A DNA stretch of 64,000 nt, taken from Planctobacterium marinum (GTDB lineage Bacteria; Pseudomonadota; Gammaproteobacteria; Enterobacterales; Alteromonadaceae). Position 1 is the stretch's first letter. Each line of letters starts with the position of its first letter. This document shows positions 33,503-41,923 of the stretch, piece after piece. Both the position numbers and the translations under genes were made by a program. Under the pieces are notes generated by a model. The model was not told the origin of the DNA and searched no databases. It saw nothing but the letters and a program-made list of their open reading frames with translations. The DNA lies in assembly GCF_036322805.1 (NCBI RefSeq), contig NZ_AP027272.1, positions 4,464,001-4,528,000 on the forward strand, given 5' to 3'.

Positions 33503-34201
33503 ATGTCGGCAAAATCCATACTCATCATTGATGATGACAAAGAGCTCACGCAACTTCTGAGCGAATACTTAACTCCGCAAGGCTACGCAATTCAATGCGC
33601 TCACGATGGCTTAACCGGGGTGAAAATGGCCACCAGCGGTGAGCATTTTGATTTAATTTTATTAGATGTCATGTTGCCAGAGCTGGACGGCTTTGAAGTA
33701 CTGAAAAAGATCCGCATCAGTCATTTAACGCCGATTATGATGCTGACCGCCAAAGGCGATGATTTTGATCGCATTTTTGGCCTGGAATTGGGCGCGGATG
33801 ACTACATGCCCAAACCCTTTAATCACAGAGAGTTATCGGCGCGGATCAAGGCCATCATTCGTCGGATGGAGTTTGTGCCCAGTCACAGTACCCATCAGCC
33901 CATCACCATTGGGGACGTTAATCTGCAACCCGTTTCCCGCTCCGTGTTATGCGACAACCTGGCGATTGAAGTCACCTCAACGGAATTTTCTATCTTACAC
34001 CTGCTCATGATGAACTGCGGAAACCTGGTGAGTAAACAGGATATCAGTAAAAAAGTATTGGGGCGGCCACTGGCAAGTTATGACAGAAGCATTGATATGC
34101 ACGTGAGTAACATTCGTAAAAAACTAAACAAAATCAACAATAAAGAACGCATAAAAACGGTGCGTGGCTCAGGTTATATCTTTTTGGGGAGCGCCGCTTG
34201 A
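33503..34201 (+). CDS. cpxR: Envelope-stress response regulator CpxR
   Basis: A 232-residue OmpR/PhoB-type regulator. The receiver has acidic pocket DDD at residues 10-12, phosphorylation site Asp55 (ILLDVMLPELDG) and Lys in MPKPFNHREL. The C-terminal winged helix has SRSVLCDNLAIEVTSTEFSILHLL, DRSIDMHVSNIRKKL and IKTVRGSGYIFL. It is paired with CpxA, which starts within its stop codon (TTGA overlap). The assignment as Cpx rather than a generic OmpR-type system rests on the divergent cpxP-like gene, the GTAAA box and the sequence flavour of both proteins. It responds to envelope protein misfolding. Confidence 0.9.
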   Translation: MSAKSILIIDDDKELTQLLSEYLTPQGYAIQCAHDGLTGVKMATSGEHFDLILLDVMLPELDGFEVLKKIRISHLTPIMMLTAKGDDFDRIFGLELGADDYMPKPFNHRELSARIKAIIRRMEFVPSHSTHQPITIGDVNLQPVSRSVLCDNLAIEVTSTEFSILHLLMMNCGNLVSKQDISKKVLGRPLASYDRSIDMHVSNIRKKLNKINNKERIKTVRGSGYIFLGSAA

Positions 34202-35616
34202 AACATCGATTGTTAAAAAAGCTCAACCCACTTAACAGCATATTTGGCCGCTTGTTTTTGTGGTTTTGGCTCACCACATTGTTGTTGATTATTTTCACAG
34301 CAATTACTGTCAGACAAATTGTCAAAGGACCCGAATTGCAAACCATTCCCGCCGATGAACAACAAAAATTGCAGCAAATCGCAGAGCAATTTCAAAACAA
34401 AATGGCTATCGGTGTATCGGACAACCCCCGCAAGCTTAAACGCATGGTGCATCTATTGGGCAGACAATTTGAAAGCGACATTGTACTGCTGGATGTGGAA
34501 GACGACAGAATCTACAGCGACGCATTGCGCATGCCACCACCTTTTGAGCGACGCTTTAAAAACCTCGCCCTGGCCGATGCAGCTTATGGTTTTATGTCGG
34601 GTGACAGACTGTTTTTCGGACCGGTGAATGTCGAAGTTGCGGGCAATCAATATTCCATTTTTAACGGCCGAACCATCCACTTTCCTATGGTTCAACGCAG
34701 TTTAGACGTATTAGCAATACTCGCTCTGAGTATCAGTGGCTTGTTGTGTTTCGCCATCGCCTGGTCATTTAGTCGCCCCATCAAACAATTGCGCGATGTC
34801 ACCCAGGAAATGGCCAAAGGCAATCTGCGGGCAGGAACATTACACAGTAGCAATCGCCACGATGAAATTGGCGAGTTAAGTCAGGATTTCCAAACGATGT
34901 CAGTAAAGCTAGACGAATTATTAGAAAATCAAAAACGTTTACTGGCTGACATTTCCCATGAACTGCGCTCCCCTTTGGCAAGATTACAACTGGCTATCGG
35001 TATCGCACAACAGCACATGGAAACCCAGCAATCACCGGAACACACGGAACTCAATCCTATGCAGGTGCAACTTCTGGAGCGTATAGAAAAAGAAGCGCAA
35101 CAAATAGACACCATGATTGGCAATGTGTTGCAGTTATCCAGATTGGAGAGCCGCTCGTTAGATATCAGTAAACACAAACAACAATTTCCGGCTTGCATTG
35201 AGGGGGTATTAAAAGACGCCTGTTACGAAGCACAGAGCCACCAAAAACAACTTATTAGCAGCCTACCTGAGAATATTGAGCTAATGGCTGATGTATCCCT
35301 GTTAAACAGTGCCGTGGAAAACATTATACGCAACGCCATTAAATACGCAGAGCACACCATACAGCTAACGGCAAAAGTACAAGAGGAGCATCTGGTGATT
35401 CTGGTGAGTGATGATGGCTGTGGCGTCCCCGAGCAAGAGCTTAATAAGTTATTTACGCCCTTTTATCGCGTATCCGTCGCCAGGAATCGAGAAACGGGTG
35501 GTACGGGACTGGGTTTAGCCATAGCCACACAGGCTATAAATGCGCATAATGGCAGTATAACGGCTAAAAACAATGACAAAGGCGGACTGAGCGTTGCAAT
35601 CAAACTTCCTCTCTAA
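34198..35616 (+). CDS. cpxA: Sensor histidine kinase CpxA
   Basis: A 472-residue inner-membrane kinase. It has TM1 (about residues 19-40), a periplasmic sensor of about 125 residues containing a Pro-rich PPPFERRF stretch, TM2 (about 170-192), HAMP (about 192-245), a phospho-acceptor at His254 in LADISHELRSPLARLQ, then an ATPase domain with N box ENIIRNAIKYAE, G1 DDGCGVPE and G2 GGTGLGLAIA. The start is a TTG overlapping the cpxR stop, which implies translational coupling. Its own end overlaps the start of the following hydrolase gene by 23 bases, so that hydrolase is part of the Cpx operon. Confidence 0.9.
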   Translation: MKHRLLKKLNPLNSIFGRLFLWFWLTTLLLIIFTAITVRQIVKGPELQTIPADEQQKLQQIAEQFQNKMAIGVSDNPRKLKRMVHLLGRQFESDIVLLDVEDDRIYSDALRMPPPFERRFKNLALADAAYGFMSGDRLFFGPVNVEVAGNQYSIFNGRTIHFPMVQRSLDVLAILALSISGLLCFAIAWSFSRPIKQLRDVTQEMAKGNLRAGTLHSSNRHDEIGELSQDFQTMSVKLDELLENQKRLLADISHELRSPLARLQLAIGIAQQHMETQQSPEHTELNPMQVQLLERIEKEAQQIDTMIGNVLQLSRLESRSLDISKHKQQFPACIEGVLKDACYEAQSHQKQLISSLPENIELMADVSLLNSAVENIIRNAIKYAEHTIQLTAKVQEEHLVILVSDDGCGVPEQELNKLFTPFYRVSVARNRETGGTGLGLAIATQAINAHNGSITAKNNDKGGLSVAIKLPL

Positions 35617-36652
35617 TTTCGAAAAGCCTCGTTTATTCGGTTTTGTTGTAACTTTGATGATGATGTTTATGTCCAGCACCGCTCAGTCGCAAGAGATAGT
35701 ACTCACCCAGGAAAATGAACTACCTGAAAAATACCAAACCCTGATCAACCCCTTCTGGGACAACCAGGTTCAAAAGGGCCAATTTTCCGGTGAACAGGGG
35801 GTAAAGATACACACTGCCTGGATTGTACACCCACAGAGTAAAGGCAGTATCGTGCTCTCTTCGGGGCGCACCGAAGGCAGCGTCAAATACAAAGAAGTGA
35901 TTTATGACCTGTACCAAAATGGCAATTCGGTTTTCACCCTGGATCACCGCGGTCAGGGGCAATCCGGCAGAATGACCGAAAACCCGGACAAAGGTCACGT
36001 GGAAGACTACAGCTTTTTTGTGGCCGATTTGCAGCAATTCATCACACAAACGGTACTTCCAAACAGCCAGAGCAAGCCCAATTTGCTATGTCATTCTATG
36101 GGCTGTGCCGTGGGAGCCCTCTACCTGATAAGTCACCCAGACACCTTTCAGAAAGTGGTTTTTTCCTCGCCCATGTTTGGCATAAACGCGCCCATTCCAC
36201 AGTGGTTGGCAAAAGGGATCTTGGGAACTCAAAACTTTTTCAACAATGTATTTGGCAGCGAGCCGTGGTATTTTCCGGGTCAGGGCGACAAACAAACCGA
36301 GCCCTTTGCGGGTAATGGCGTGACTCATAGCGAAGTGCGCTACCAGCAAAGCGAAGTGGTTTTTGAGGAATTAGGCATCGCGCTAGGCGGTATTACCGGC
36401 GGTTGGTTAAAGGCATCGATGTGGGCAATGAATAAAGTTGCAGAGCAAGCCGAAAAAATTAAAATACCCGCTCTGTTATTGCAATCCGGTGGCGATACCA
36501 TTGTTGCCAATGAGGCACAGGATGTTGTGTGCAACAGCATGCCAGATTGTCAGCTCATCAATATTCCCGACGCGAAACACGAACTATTGATGGAGCAAGA
36601 CCAATATCGCAACCCGGCGATGACTCATATACTGCAGTTTTTCGAGGAATAA
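35594..36652 (+). CDS. Exported alpha/beta hydrolase, lysophospholipase-like
   Basis: A 352-residue protein with an N-terminal signal-like segment ([19 protein letters not shown]). The alpha/beta-hydrolase fold resembles PldB/monoacylglycerol lipases: [12 protein letters not shown] (after strand 4), nucleophile elbow [16 protein letters not shown] (CHSMG in place of GHSMG), catalytic Asp probably in [10 protein letters not shown] and His in DAKHELLME. The start used is TTG 35594, inside the end of cpxA; no better start precedes the signal segment. Overlap with cpxA means co-expression under envelope stress, suggesting a role in phospholipid or lysophospholipid turnover at the membrane. Enzyme activity is inferred. 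Confidence 0.82.
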   Translation: MQSNFLSNFEKPRLFGFVVTLMMMFMSSTAQSQEIVLTQENELPEKYQTLINPFWDNQVQKGQFSGEQGVKIHTAWIVHPQSKGSIVLSSGRTEGSVKYKEVIYDLYQNGNSVFTLDHRGQGQSGRMTENPDKGHVEDYSFFVADLQQFITQTVLPNSQSKPNLLCHSMGCAVGALYLISHPDTFQKVVFSSPMFGINAPIPQWLAKGILGTQNFFNNVFGSEPWYFPGQGDKQTEPFAGNGVTHSEVRYQQSEVVFEELGIALGGITGGWLKASMWAMNKVAEQAEKIKIPALLLQSGGDTIVANEAQDVVCNSMPDCQLINIPDAKHELLMEQDQYRNPAMTHILQFFEE

Positions 36653-36660
36653 AGTTTTAC

Positions 36661-37125
36661 ATGTTAGACATTGTGCTATATCAGCCTGAAATCCCCCCCA
36701 ATACCGGGAATATCGTGCGCCTGTGCGCCAACACCGGATTTTCCCTGCATTTGATAGAGCCACTAGGCTTTGATTTAGATGAAAAGAAAGTGCGTCGAGC
36801 GGGCCTTGATTACCACGAGTTCACCAATGTAAAACGCTACCCCAATTTAGAAAGTTACATCGAACAGCGCAAACCTAACAAAGTGTTTGCCTGCACCACC
36901 AAAGGCACACGCTTTTTTACCGAAGTAAAATATCAGGCCGGAGATTGTTTGTTATTTGGTCCTGAAACTCGCGGCTTACCGGAGGATCTTATCTTCTCCA
37001 TGCCAGAAGAGCAACGCTTGCGTATTCCGATGGTAGAAGGCAGTCGCAGTATGAACTTATCGAATGCGGTGTCTGTTTTCGTTTATGAAAGTTGGCGCCA
37101 ACTGGATTTTGCTAACGCCACTTAA
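36661..37125 (+). CDS. trmL: tRNA (cytidine/uridine-34-2'-O)-methyltransferase TrmL
   Basis: A 154-residue SPOUT-class methyltransferase that methylates the ribose at the wobble position of tRNA-Leu isoacceptors. Motifs include the N-terminal [26 protein letters not shown], the SAM-binding knot segments [11 protein letters not shown] and [25 protein letters not shown] 36661 matches the universal family start; the longer in-frame extension lies inside the preceding gene. The gene lies 8 bases after the hydrolase stop and may be read from the same transcript. It ends 9 bases from the convergent gpsA. Confidence 0.95.
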   Translation: MLDIVLYQPEIPPNTGNIVRLCANTGFSLHLIEPLGFDLDEKKVRRAGLDYHEFTNVKRYPNLESYIEQRKPNKVFACTTKGTRFFTEVKYQAGDCLLFGPETRGLPEDLIFSMPEEQRLRIPMVEGSRSMNLSNAVSVFVYESWRQLDFANAT

Positions 37126-37134
37126 AGCAGGTTA

Positions 37135-38136
37135 TCACTCAAACTTGATTTCGCGACCTAGCAAGGCAGCTGCCGCTTCCTGCACCGTCTTGCCCTGATA
37201 CAAAATAGCGTGTATTTGCTCTGTAATGGGCACTTCTACACCGAGGCGTTCAGCAAGCACATACACTTCTTTAGTATTGCGGTAGCCTTCCACCACCTGA
37301 CCGATGTCAGCCATGGCTTGCTCAACACTTTTGCCTTCACCCAGAGCGAGACCAAAACGACGGTTGCGGGATTGATTGTCTGTACAGGTCAACACCAGGT
37401 CACCTAAACCTGCCATCCCCATAAAGGTCTGCGGGTTAGCTCCGAGTTTCGCTCCCAGTCGACTCAGCTCCGCTAAACCTCTGGTGATTAACGCCGTACG
37501 TGCATTCGCACCAAAGCCCATCCCGTCGGAGAGTCCAGCGCCAATGGCAATCACATTTTTAACTGCCCCGCCCAATTGCACGCCCACAAAGTCACTGCTT
37601 TTATATACCCGAAATGACTTATCACAATGTAATTTATTGGCAAAATCATCCATAAAGTCCGCATCTTCTGATGCCAGGGTAATAGCTGTGGGTAGGCCTT
37701 TGGCCATTTCTTTAGCAAAGGTTGGCCCTGATAGCACGGCAATGGGGATCTGCTGTCCCAAAATCTCTCTGGCCACATCCTGCAACAAACGTCCTGTTTC
37801 AGGCTCAAGCCCTTTGGTAGCCCAGACAATACGGTGCTCTTCTGTCAATAGTGGCTTGAGTTGTTGCAGCATTGCTGCGAAAGCGTGACTGGGCACAACG
37901 ACTAAAATATCGCGACTTTTTGCCACAGCTTTAGACAGTTCCGGCTCCACATGGAGGGCATCAGGAAAGGTGAAATCGGGAAGATAGACTTGATTGCTGC
38001 GTTCGCTGGCCATCTGTTGCATCTGCTGAGCATTACGCCCCCAGAACCAGACGGGTACCTGCTTGCGACTTAAGCAAAAGGCCAGAGCAGTGCCATATGA
38101 CCCTGCTCCAAGAACCGTGATGGATTGCGCATCCAT
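37135..38136 (-). CDS. gpsA: Glycerol-3-phosphate dehydrogenase [NAD(P)+] GpsA
   Basis: A 333-residue cytoplasmic enzyme that reduces dihydroxyacetone phosphate to sn-glycerol-3-phosphate for phospholipid synthesis. The Rossmann motif is [13 protein letters not shown], catalytic Lys is in the [13 protein letters not shown] block, and substrate loops include [16 protein letters not shown] and [12 protein letters not shown] 38136 starts the family-standard N terminus ([12 protein letters not shown]); the upstream frame overlaps secB. It follows secB by 16 bases as the last gene of the rhodanese-grxC-secB-gpsA operon, the order found in E. coli. Confidence 0.96.
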   Translation of the reverse strand: MDAQSITVLGAGSYGTALAFCLSRKQVPVWFWGRNAQQMQQMASERSNQVYLPDFTFPDALHVEPELSKAVAKSRDILVVVPSHAFAAMLQQLKPLLTEEHRIVWATKGLEPETGRLLQDVAREILGQQIPIAVLSGPTFAKEMAKGLPTAITLASEDADFMDDFANKLHCDKSFRVYKSSDFVGVQLGGAVKNVIAIGAGLSDGMGFGANARTALITRGLAELSRLGAKLGANPQTFMGMAGLGDLVLTCTDNQSRNRRFGLALGEGKSVEQAMADIGQVVEGYRNTKEVYVLAERLGVEVPITEQIHAILYQGKTVQEAAAALLGREIKFE

Positions 38137-38152
38137 ATTGGTGCTTTTGCGC

Positions 38153-38674
38153 TTACTGAAGAGGCGCTTCAGACGCAGCTTGCTCAGCTTCAGCTTGGGC
38201 CTGCTGAGCGCGTTTCTGCATGTATTGCGCGAAAATCGCATCAAAGTTTACTGGCTGCAAGTTAAACACCGGAAAGGTGCCTTTGTTGATCAAGCTTGCC
38301 ACAGTTTCACGCGCATAAGGGAACAACGTATTCGGACAGAAAGCACCAATCATGTGAGCTTTCTGTGGCTCAGGCATATCCTCACCAATCAAGAACACAC
38401 CCGCTTGCTGTACCTCTACCAGGAAAGCGGTCTGATCTTCGATTTTTGCTTGTAGTGTTACAGTCAACACAACTTCATAGTTGTTGTCTTCAAGCTTTTT
38501 GGACTTGGTGTCCATATCCACTTTCATCTCTGGCTTCCACTCTTTAGTGAAAATTGCCGGTGAGTTTGGTGTCTCAAAAGAAATATCTTTGCAATAAATA
38601 CGCTGAATTTGGAATTGCGCTGTTTTTGCTTGTGGTGCGTCTTCTTGCGCGCCAGTTTGAATTTCGTCTGCCAT
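38153..38674 (-). CDS. secB: Protein-export chaperone SecB
   Basis: A 173-residue cytosolic chaperone, active as a tetramer, that keeps preproteins unfolded and delivers them to SecA. Family blocks are [50 protein letters not shown] and [17 protein letters not shown]. The N and C termini are the usual acidic/Gln-rich tails. It sits between grxC and gpsA in the conserved operon, with short gaps of about 19 and 16 bases. Confidence 0.97.
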   Translation of the reverse strand: MADEIQTGAQEDAPQAKTAQFQIQRIYCKDISFETPNSPAIFTKEWKPEMKVDMDTKSKKLEDNNYEVVLTVTLQAKIEDQTAFLVEVQQAGVFLIGEDMPEPQKAHMIGAFCPNTLFPYARETVASLINKGTFPVFNLQPVNFDAIFAQYMQKRAQQAQAEAEQAASEAPLQ

Positions 38675-38693
38675 TGTAGCTAGCCTTATTAAA

Positions 38694-38951
38694 TTAATTT
38701 GATAGAAGTGGATCTAATTTGCCCTGGTGTTCCAGAGCCATCATGTCGTCACAGCCACCGATATGCTGATCATCAATAAATATCTGAGGCACAGTGTAAC
38801 CGCCATTAGCGCGTGCAATCATAGGTTCCCGTAGTTCTGGTTGAGCATCAATTTTATATTCAGTAAACTCAACCGCCTTGTGTTCAAGCAAAGCTTTCGC
38901 ACGCGAACAATATGGGCAATACGCCTTGGTGTAAATTTCAACTTTAGCCAT
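38694..38951 (-). CDS. grxC: Glutaredoxin 3
   Basis: An 85-residue class I glutaredoxin that reduces protein and glutathione disulfides. The dithiol active site is CPYC in [14 protein letters not shown]. The cis-Pro is in YTVPQIFID and the glutathione-binding GGCDDMMAL follows. ATG 38951 is used since [12 protein letters not shown] is the family N terminus; an upstream 12-residue extension overlaps the rhodanese gene. Second gene of the operon. Confidence 0.96.
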   Translation of the reverse strand: MAKVEIYTKAYCPYCSRAKALLEHKAVEFTEYKIDAQPELREPMIARANGGYTVPQIFIDDQHIGGCDDMMALEHQGKLDPLLSN

Positions 38952-38958
38952 GAAACAC

Positions 38959-39384
38959 TTATTTCTTAACCGGTAAACCTTCGGCATTCCAGGTATTCAT
39001 GCCACCTTTTAATACTGACACTTGTGAAAAACCGTCTTTCAGCAATTGTGAGGCCGTGCGACGCGCACTCACCCCCATTGCGCATACAACTACAATGGGT
39101 GTGGATTTATATTTTTCAAGCGATTTGAAATCAGCTTTATTGATCTGCTCTTGGGTCAGTGTTTTAGCCCCCAGAATATGCCCCTTTTTAAAATCTGCCT
39201 GTTGACGGATATCTAAAATGATAGCATCTGAACGGTTCATCAAAAGTGTAACGGCGTGAGTGCCTAACTCTTTGATGGGAGAGAGCTTGCTATTAATTGT
39301 GCTGTATATCAACCAAAGGAACAAAACCACCCAAATTGTTGCCAAGATTGGATGATTACCGATAAACTCAACGAACTGCTGCAT
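38959..39384 (-). CDS. yibN: Membrane-anchored rhodanese-like protein (YibN)
   Basis: A 141-residue protein with an N-terminal transmembrane helix (ILATIWVVLFLWLIYST) followed by a single rhodanese domain. The active-site Cys is in VVVCAMGVSARRTA and the C-terminal block is VSVLKGGMNTWNAEGLP. It may act as a membrane-associated sulfurtransferase or as a persulfide carrier; its precise function is not established in the family. It is the first gene of the operon with grxC, secB and gpsA. It is divergent from envC, about 95 bases away. Confidence 0.9.
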   Translation of the reverse strand: MQQFVEFIGNHPILATIWVVLFLWLIYSTINSKLSPIKELGTHAVTLLMNRSDAIILDIRQQADFKKGHILGAKTLTQEQINKADFKSLEKYKSTPIVVVCAMGVSARRTASQLLKDGFSQVSVLKGGMNTWNAEGLPVKK

Positions 39385-39478
39385 AATCTGACTAAAACCT
39401 TAAAGTAAAGCAGTGATAATAAAACGACTGCAAAGTATATAGATTTTACGTTCAGACGCCAGAGGTGTTCCGCAATCA

Positions 39479-40633
39479 ATGATAAAAACCAAAAGGGAAC
39501 AAAGAATTCTTCTGCTTAAACCACTGTCTTTGGTCTGGCTGTTGTGCTTATTAATTGCAATTCCGGGTCATGCCCAAACAGAGGAAGATCTCAAATCCAT
39601 TCAGGATGAGATAAAAAATCGTCAAACTGATCTCAATGCCAAGGTACGCACTGCAGAAAGTCTGCAAGCACAGCTACGCGATGCCGAACTGGAAATCGCC
39701 AAACTCACAAAACAAAGCATCATTAGCAGCCAGGAGTTGAAACTGGTTCAAGATGAGCAAAAACGACTACAAGACAAACACAAACAACTCACGGCTCAAA
39801 AGCAGACCCAATTAAAACTGTTGGCCAATCAGATAAAAAGTGCTTATCTGGCGGGGGATCACGATTACACCAAACTACTTCTTAACCAAGAAAGTGTCGG
39901 TAAATTTGAACGTATGTTGGTGTATTACCAATACCTGAATGAAGCCCGCAAAGAACAAATAGATAGCTTTTCGCGACTGTTGGAGCAATTACAAGAAACC
40001 GCCAGCGCGCTTGAAGAGAAAAAAACACAAATCGTTAGTTTGCGGGCTAAGCAAAAAGCACAACAGGAAGCCCTGCAACAGCAACAAAAAAGTCGTGAGA
40101 CGACACTGGCGGCAATCCAGCAAAATATTGATAGTGAAGCTGCGCAAATTGAGCAGCTTCAAATCAATGAGCAGCAACTTACCAATGCCATAGCTGAAGC
40201 TTTAGCAAGAGAAGCTGCACGGCAAGATATCAAATTAAGTGGGCTGAGAAATGCAAAGGGCAAGCTTATAAAACCAGTCAATGGGCAATACCGTCGTTTG
40301 TTTGGCAAACGACGACAAGGTCAGGTACGCTGGAAAGGGGTTATTTTCAATGCCCCCCTTGGACGTCCCGTAAGTGCTATCCATCAAGGGAAAGTGATTT
40401 TTGCAGATTGGTTAAAAGGCATGGGCTTGGTTACGGTAATTGATCATGGCGAAGGTTACATGAGTTTATACGGTCATACCCAAGCCTTGCTAAAACAGGC
40501 TGGCGACATTATTGAAGCGGGTGAAACCATTGCCTTGGTAGGACAGAGCGGTGGTCAACAAAGCCCGGGACTATACTTTGAGCTACGTCACAAAGGCGGC
40601 GCTATTAATCCCGGTAATTGGTTAGACCTGTAA
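39479..40633 (+). CDS. envC: Murein hydrolase activator EnvC
   Basis: A 384-residue periplasmic protein. The signal segment (SLVWLLCLLIAIPGHA) is followed by a long coiled coil (about residues 35-260, many Gln/Lys/Glu heptads) and a C-terminal LytM/M23 domain (about 275-384). The LytM domain is degenerate: the usual zinc ligands of the HxGxD segment are replaced (RWKGVIFNAP), while YGHTQ and FELRHKGG remain. This is the EnvC pattern, an activator of amidases AmiA/B at the division septum through FtsEX rather than a hydrolase itself. The position divergent from the secB operon and upstream of yibQ is conserved. Confidence 0.93.
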   Translation: MIKTKREQRILLLKPLSLVWLLCLLIAIPGHAQTEEDLKSIQDEIKNRQTDLNAKVRTAESLQAQLRDAELEIAKLTKQSIISSQELKLVQDEQKRLQDKHKQLTAQKQTQLKLLANQIKSAYLAGDHDYTKLLLNQESVGKFERMLVYYQYLNEARKEQIDSFSRLLEQLQETASALEEKKTQIVSLRAKQKAQQEALQQQQKSRETTLAAIQQNIDSEAAQIEQLQINEQQLTNAIAEALAREAARQDIKLSGLRNAKGKLIKPVNGQYRRLFGKRRQGQVRWKGVIFNAPLGRPVSAIHQGKVIFADWLKGMGLVTVIDHGEGYMSLYGHTQALLKQAGDIIEAGETIALVGQSGGQQSPGLYFELRHKGGAINPGNWLDL

Positions 40634-40978
40634 ACCAATTCCCATCAATGTTGGCAACCAGCTCTTATCATCTATTACTATTAGCATTCGAAAATTTTTA
40701 AAAGTCGAATATAAGTATTTTTTTCCATACCGATGAATATAACGTGTCTGTAAAAAAAACCGTCAGTTTTCGCTTTTTCTGGTGGACTATCGATCCCGAG
40801 TTCTTATAATGGGTGAGTCGTTCGAAGCGATAATAAAAACATTAAGCTTTTTATATCGGCAAACAAAAGTGGTTTCCTTAATAAAAATAACAAAATAAAT
40901 GACCGCTTTTCACTTAATCGACCCGAATTTTGAATAGTCAATTTTAATAACAATAACGTCAAAAAGATTCAACGAGTC
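40634..40978. other. AT-rich gap between envC and yibQ
   Basis: About 345 bases with no gene that I can support. A TATAAT at about 40814 (CTTATAATGGG) could serve a yibQ promoter. In many relatives envC and yibQ are adjacent, or have a ctpA-like gene between them, so the gap may be a deletion scar, but no remnant frame is recognisable. Confidence 0.35.
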
Positions 40979-41893
40979 GTGCGCTACAATGTTAAGTTAT
41001 TAAACGCTATTTCCTGGCTTCAGGTTATAGCGTTTCATCTTACTAGATACCGACCTGATGCCGTTCAACCAAACGGCAGGAAAACACTCACCCCGTCAAG
41101 ATCGTCATTCTCAATAAAAAAGACCACAAAAAAGCAACCCAGCTGCGCCTTATTGGCATGCATGCTATGGTTCACAGCATCCTGTGCTTCGGCAGCAGAG
41201 ATCGCGCTGATAATAGATGATATGGGTAATAATCACAGTGATGAACTGGCTTTTGAACTGCCCACCCAGGTGGCATTTGCAATTTTGCCCCACACGCCTC
41301 ATTCCAGCAAATTCGCCAAAGTGGCAGCCCAAGAACAGCGAGATGTCCTGGTGCATATGCCCATGGAAGCACTGTCCGGATTGAGTATGGGACCCGGCGG
41401 TATCTCCTCTGATATGTCAGAAGTGATCATTAAGCAGCGCTTGCAGGAGGCATTGCGTTCAGTACCTCAAGCTATCGGTTTTAACAATCATATGGGCAGC
41501 AAACTGACACAGCTAACAGCTCCCATGCAAGCAACCATGGAGTATCTGAATTACCAGCAATTATTCTTTTTGGATAGCCGTACAACCCGATATAGCAAAG
41601 CTGAGAACATAGCCCATCAATATGGTGTGCCCACCATGCGCCGCAATGTATTTTTAGATCATATTCAAGAAACCCAACACATCGATTATCAATTTCGCAG
41701 ACTAATTCGAAAAGCCCGTAAAAACGGTTTCGCCGTGGGCATCGCACACCCTCATAAAGTGACACTGCAATATTTGCAAGTGGCACTCAATGCGCTTGAG
41801 GAGCAAGGCATAAAGCTTGTTCCAGTACGTCAAAAACTACCGCAAACTCCCAATCAATGGGCGTGGAATCGCAATGGTCAATTGGGGCGTTAG
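40979..41893 (+). CDS. yibQ: Divergent polysaccharide deacetylase YibQ
   Basis: A 304-residue frame. The conserved part starts after a signal-like segment (SCALLACMLWFTASCASA) with IALIIDDMGNN, and continues with FAILPHTPHSSKFAKVAAQEQRDVLVHMPME, GFNNHMGSKLT and GFAVGIAHPHKVTLQYL, all typical of the YibQ/DUF610 branch of divergent polysaccharide deacetylases. The start is uncertain: GTG 40979 gives about 50 residues before the signal segment and no ATG is available there. The neighbour order envC-yibQ is conserved. The function is unknown; exported, likely acting on cell-wall glycans. Confidence 0.85.
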   Translation: MRYNVKLLNAISWLQVIAFHLTRYRPDAVQPNGRKTLTPSRSSFSIKKTTKKQPSCALLACMLWFTASCASAAEIALIIDDMGNNHSDELAFELPTQVAFAILPHTPHSSKFAKVAAQEQRDVLVHMPMEALSGLSMGPGGISSDMSEVIIKQRLQEALRSVPQAIGFNNHMGSKLTQLTAPMQATMEYLNYQQLFFLDSRTTRYSKAENIAHQYGVPTMRRNVFLDHIQETQHIDYQFRRLIRKARKNGFAVGIAHPHKVTLQYLQVALNALEEQGIKLVPVRQKLPQTPNQWAWNRNGQLGR

Positions 41894-41914
41894 TTGCTTG
41901 TAAGTATCAACTAA
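41890..41914. terminator. Inverted repeat at the yibQ/receptor gene junction
   Basis: TTAGTTG (41890-41896) and CAACTAA (41908-41914) form a 7-bp stem between the convergent yibQ and chemoreceptor genes. It is AT-rich and lacks a T-run, so it is a weak terminator candidate. Confidence 0.35.
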
Positions 41915-41923
41915 CAACTAAGT

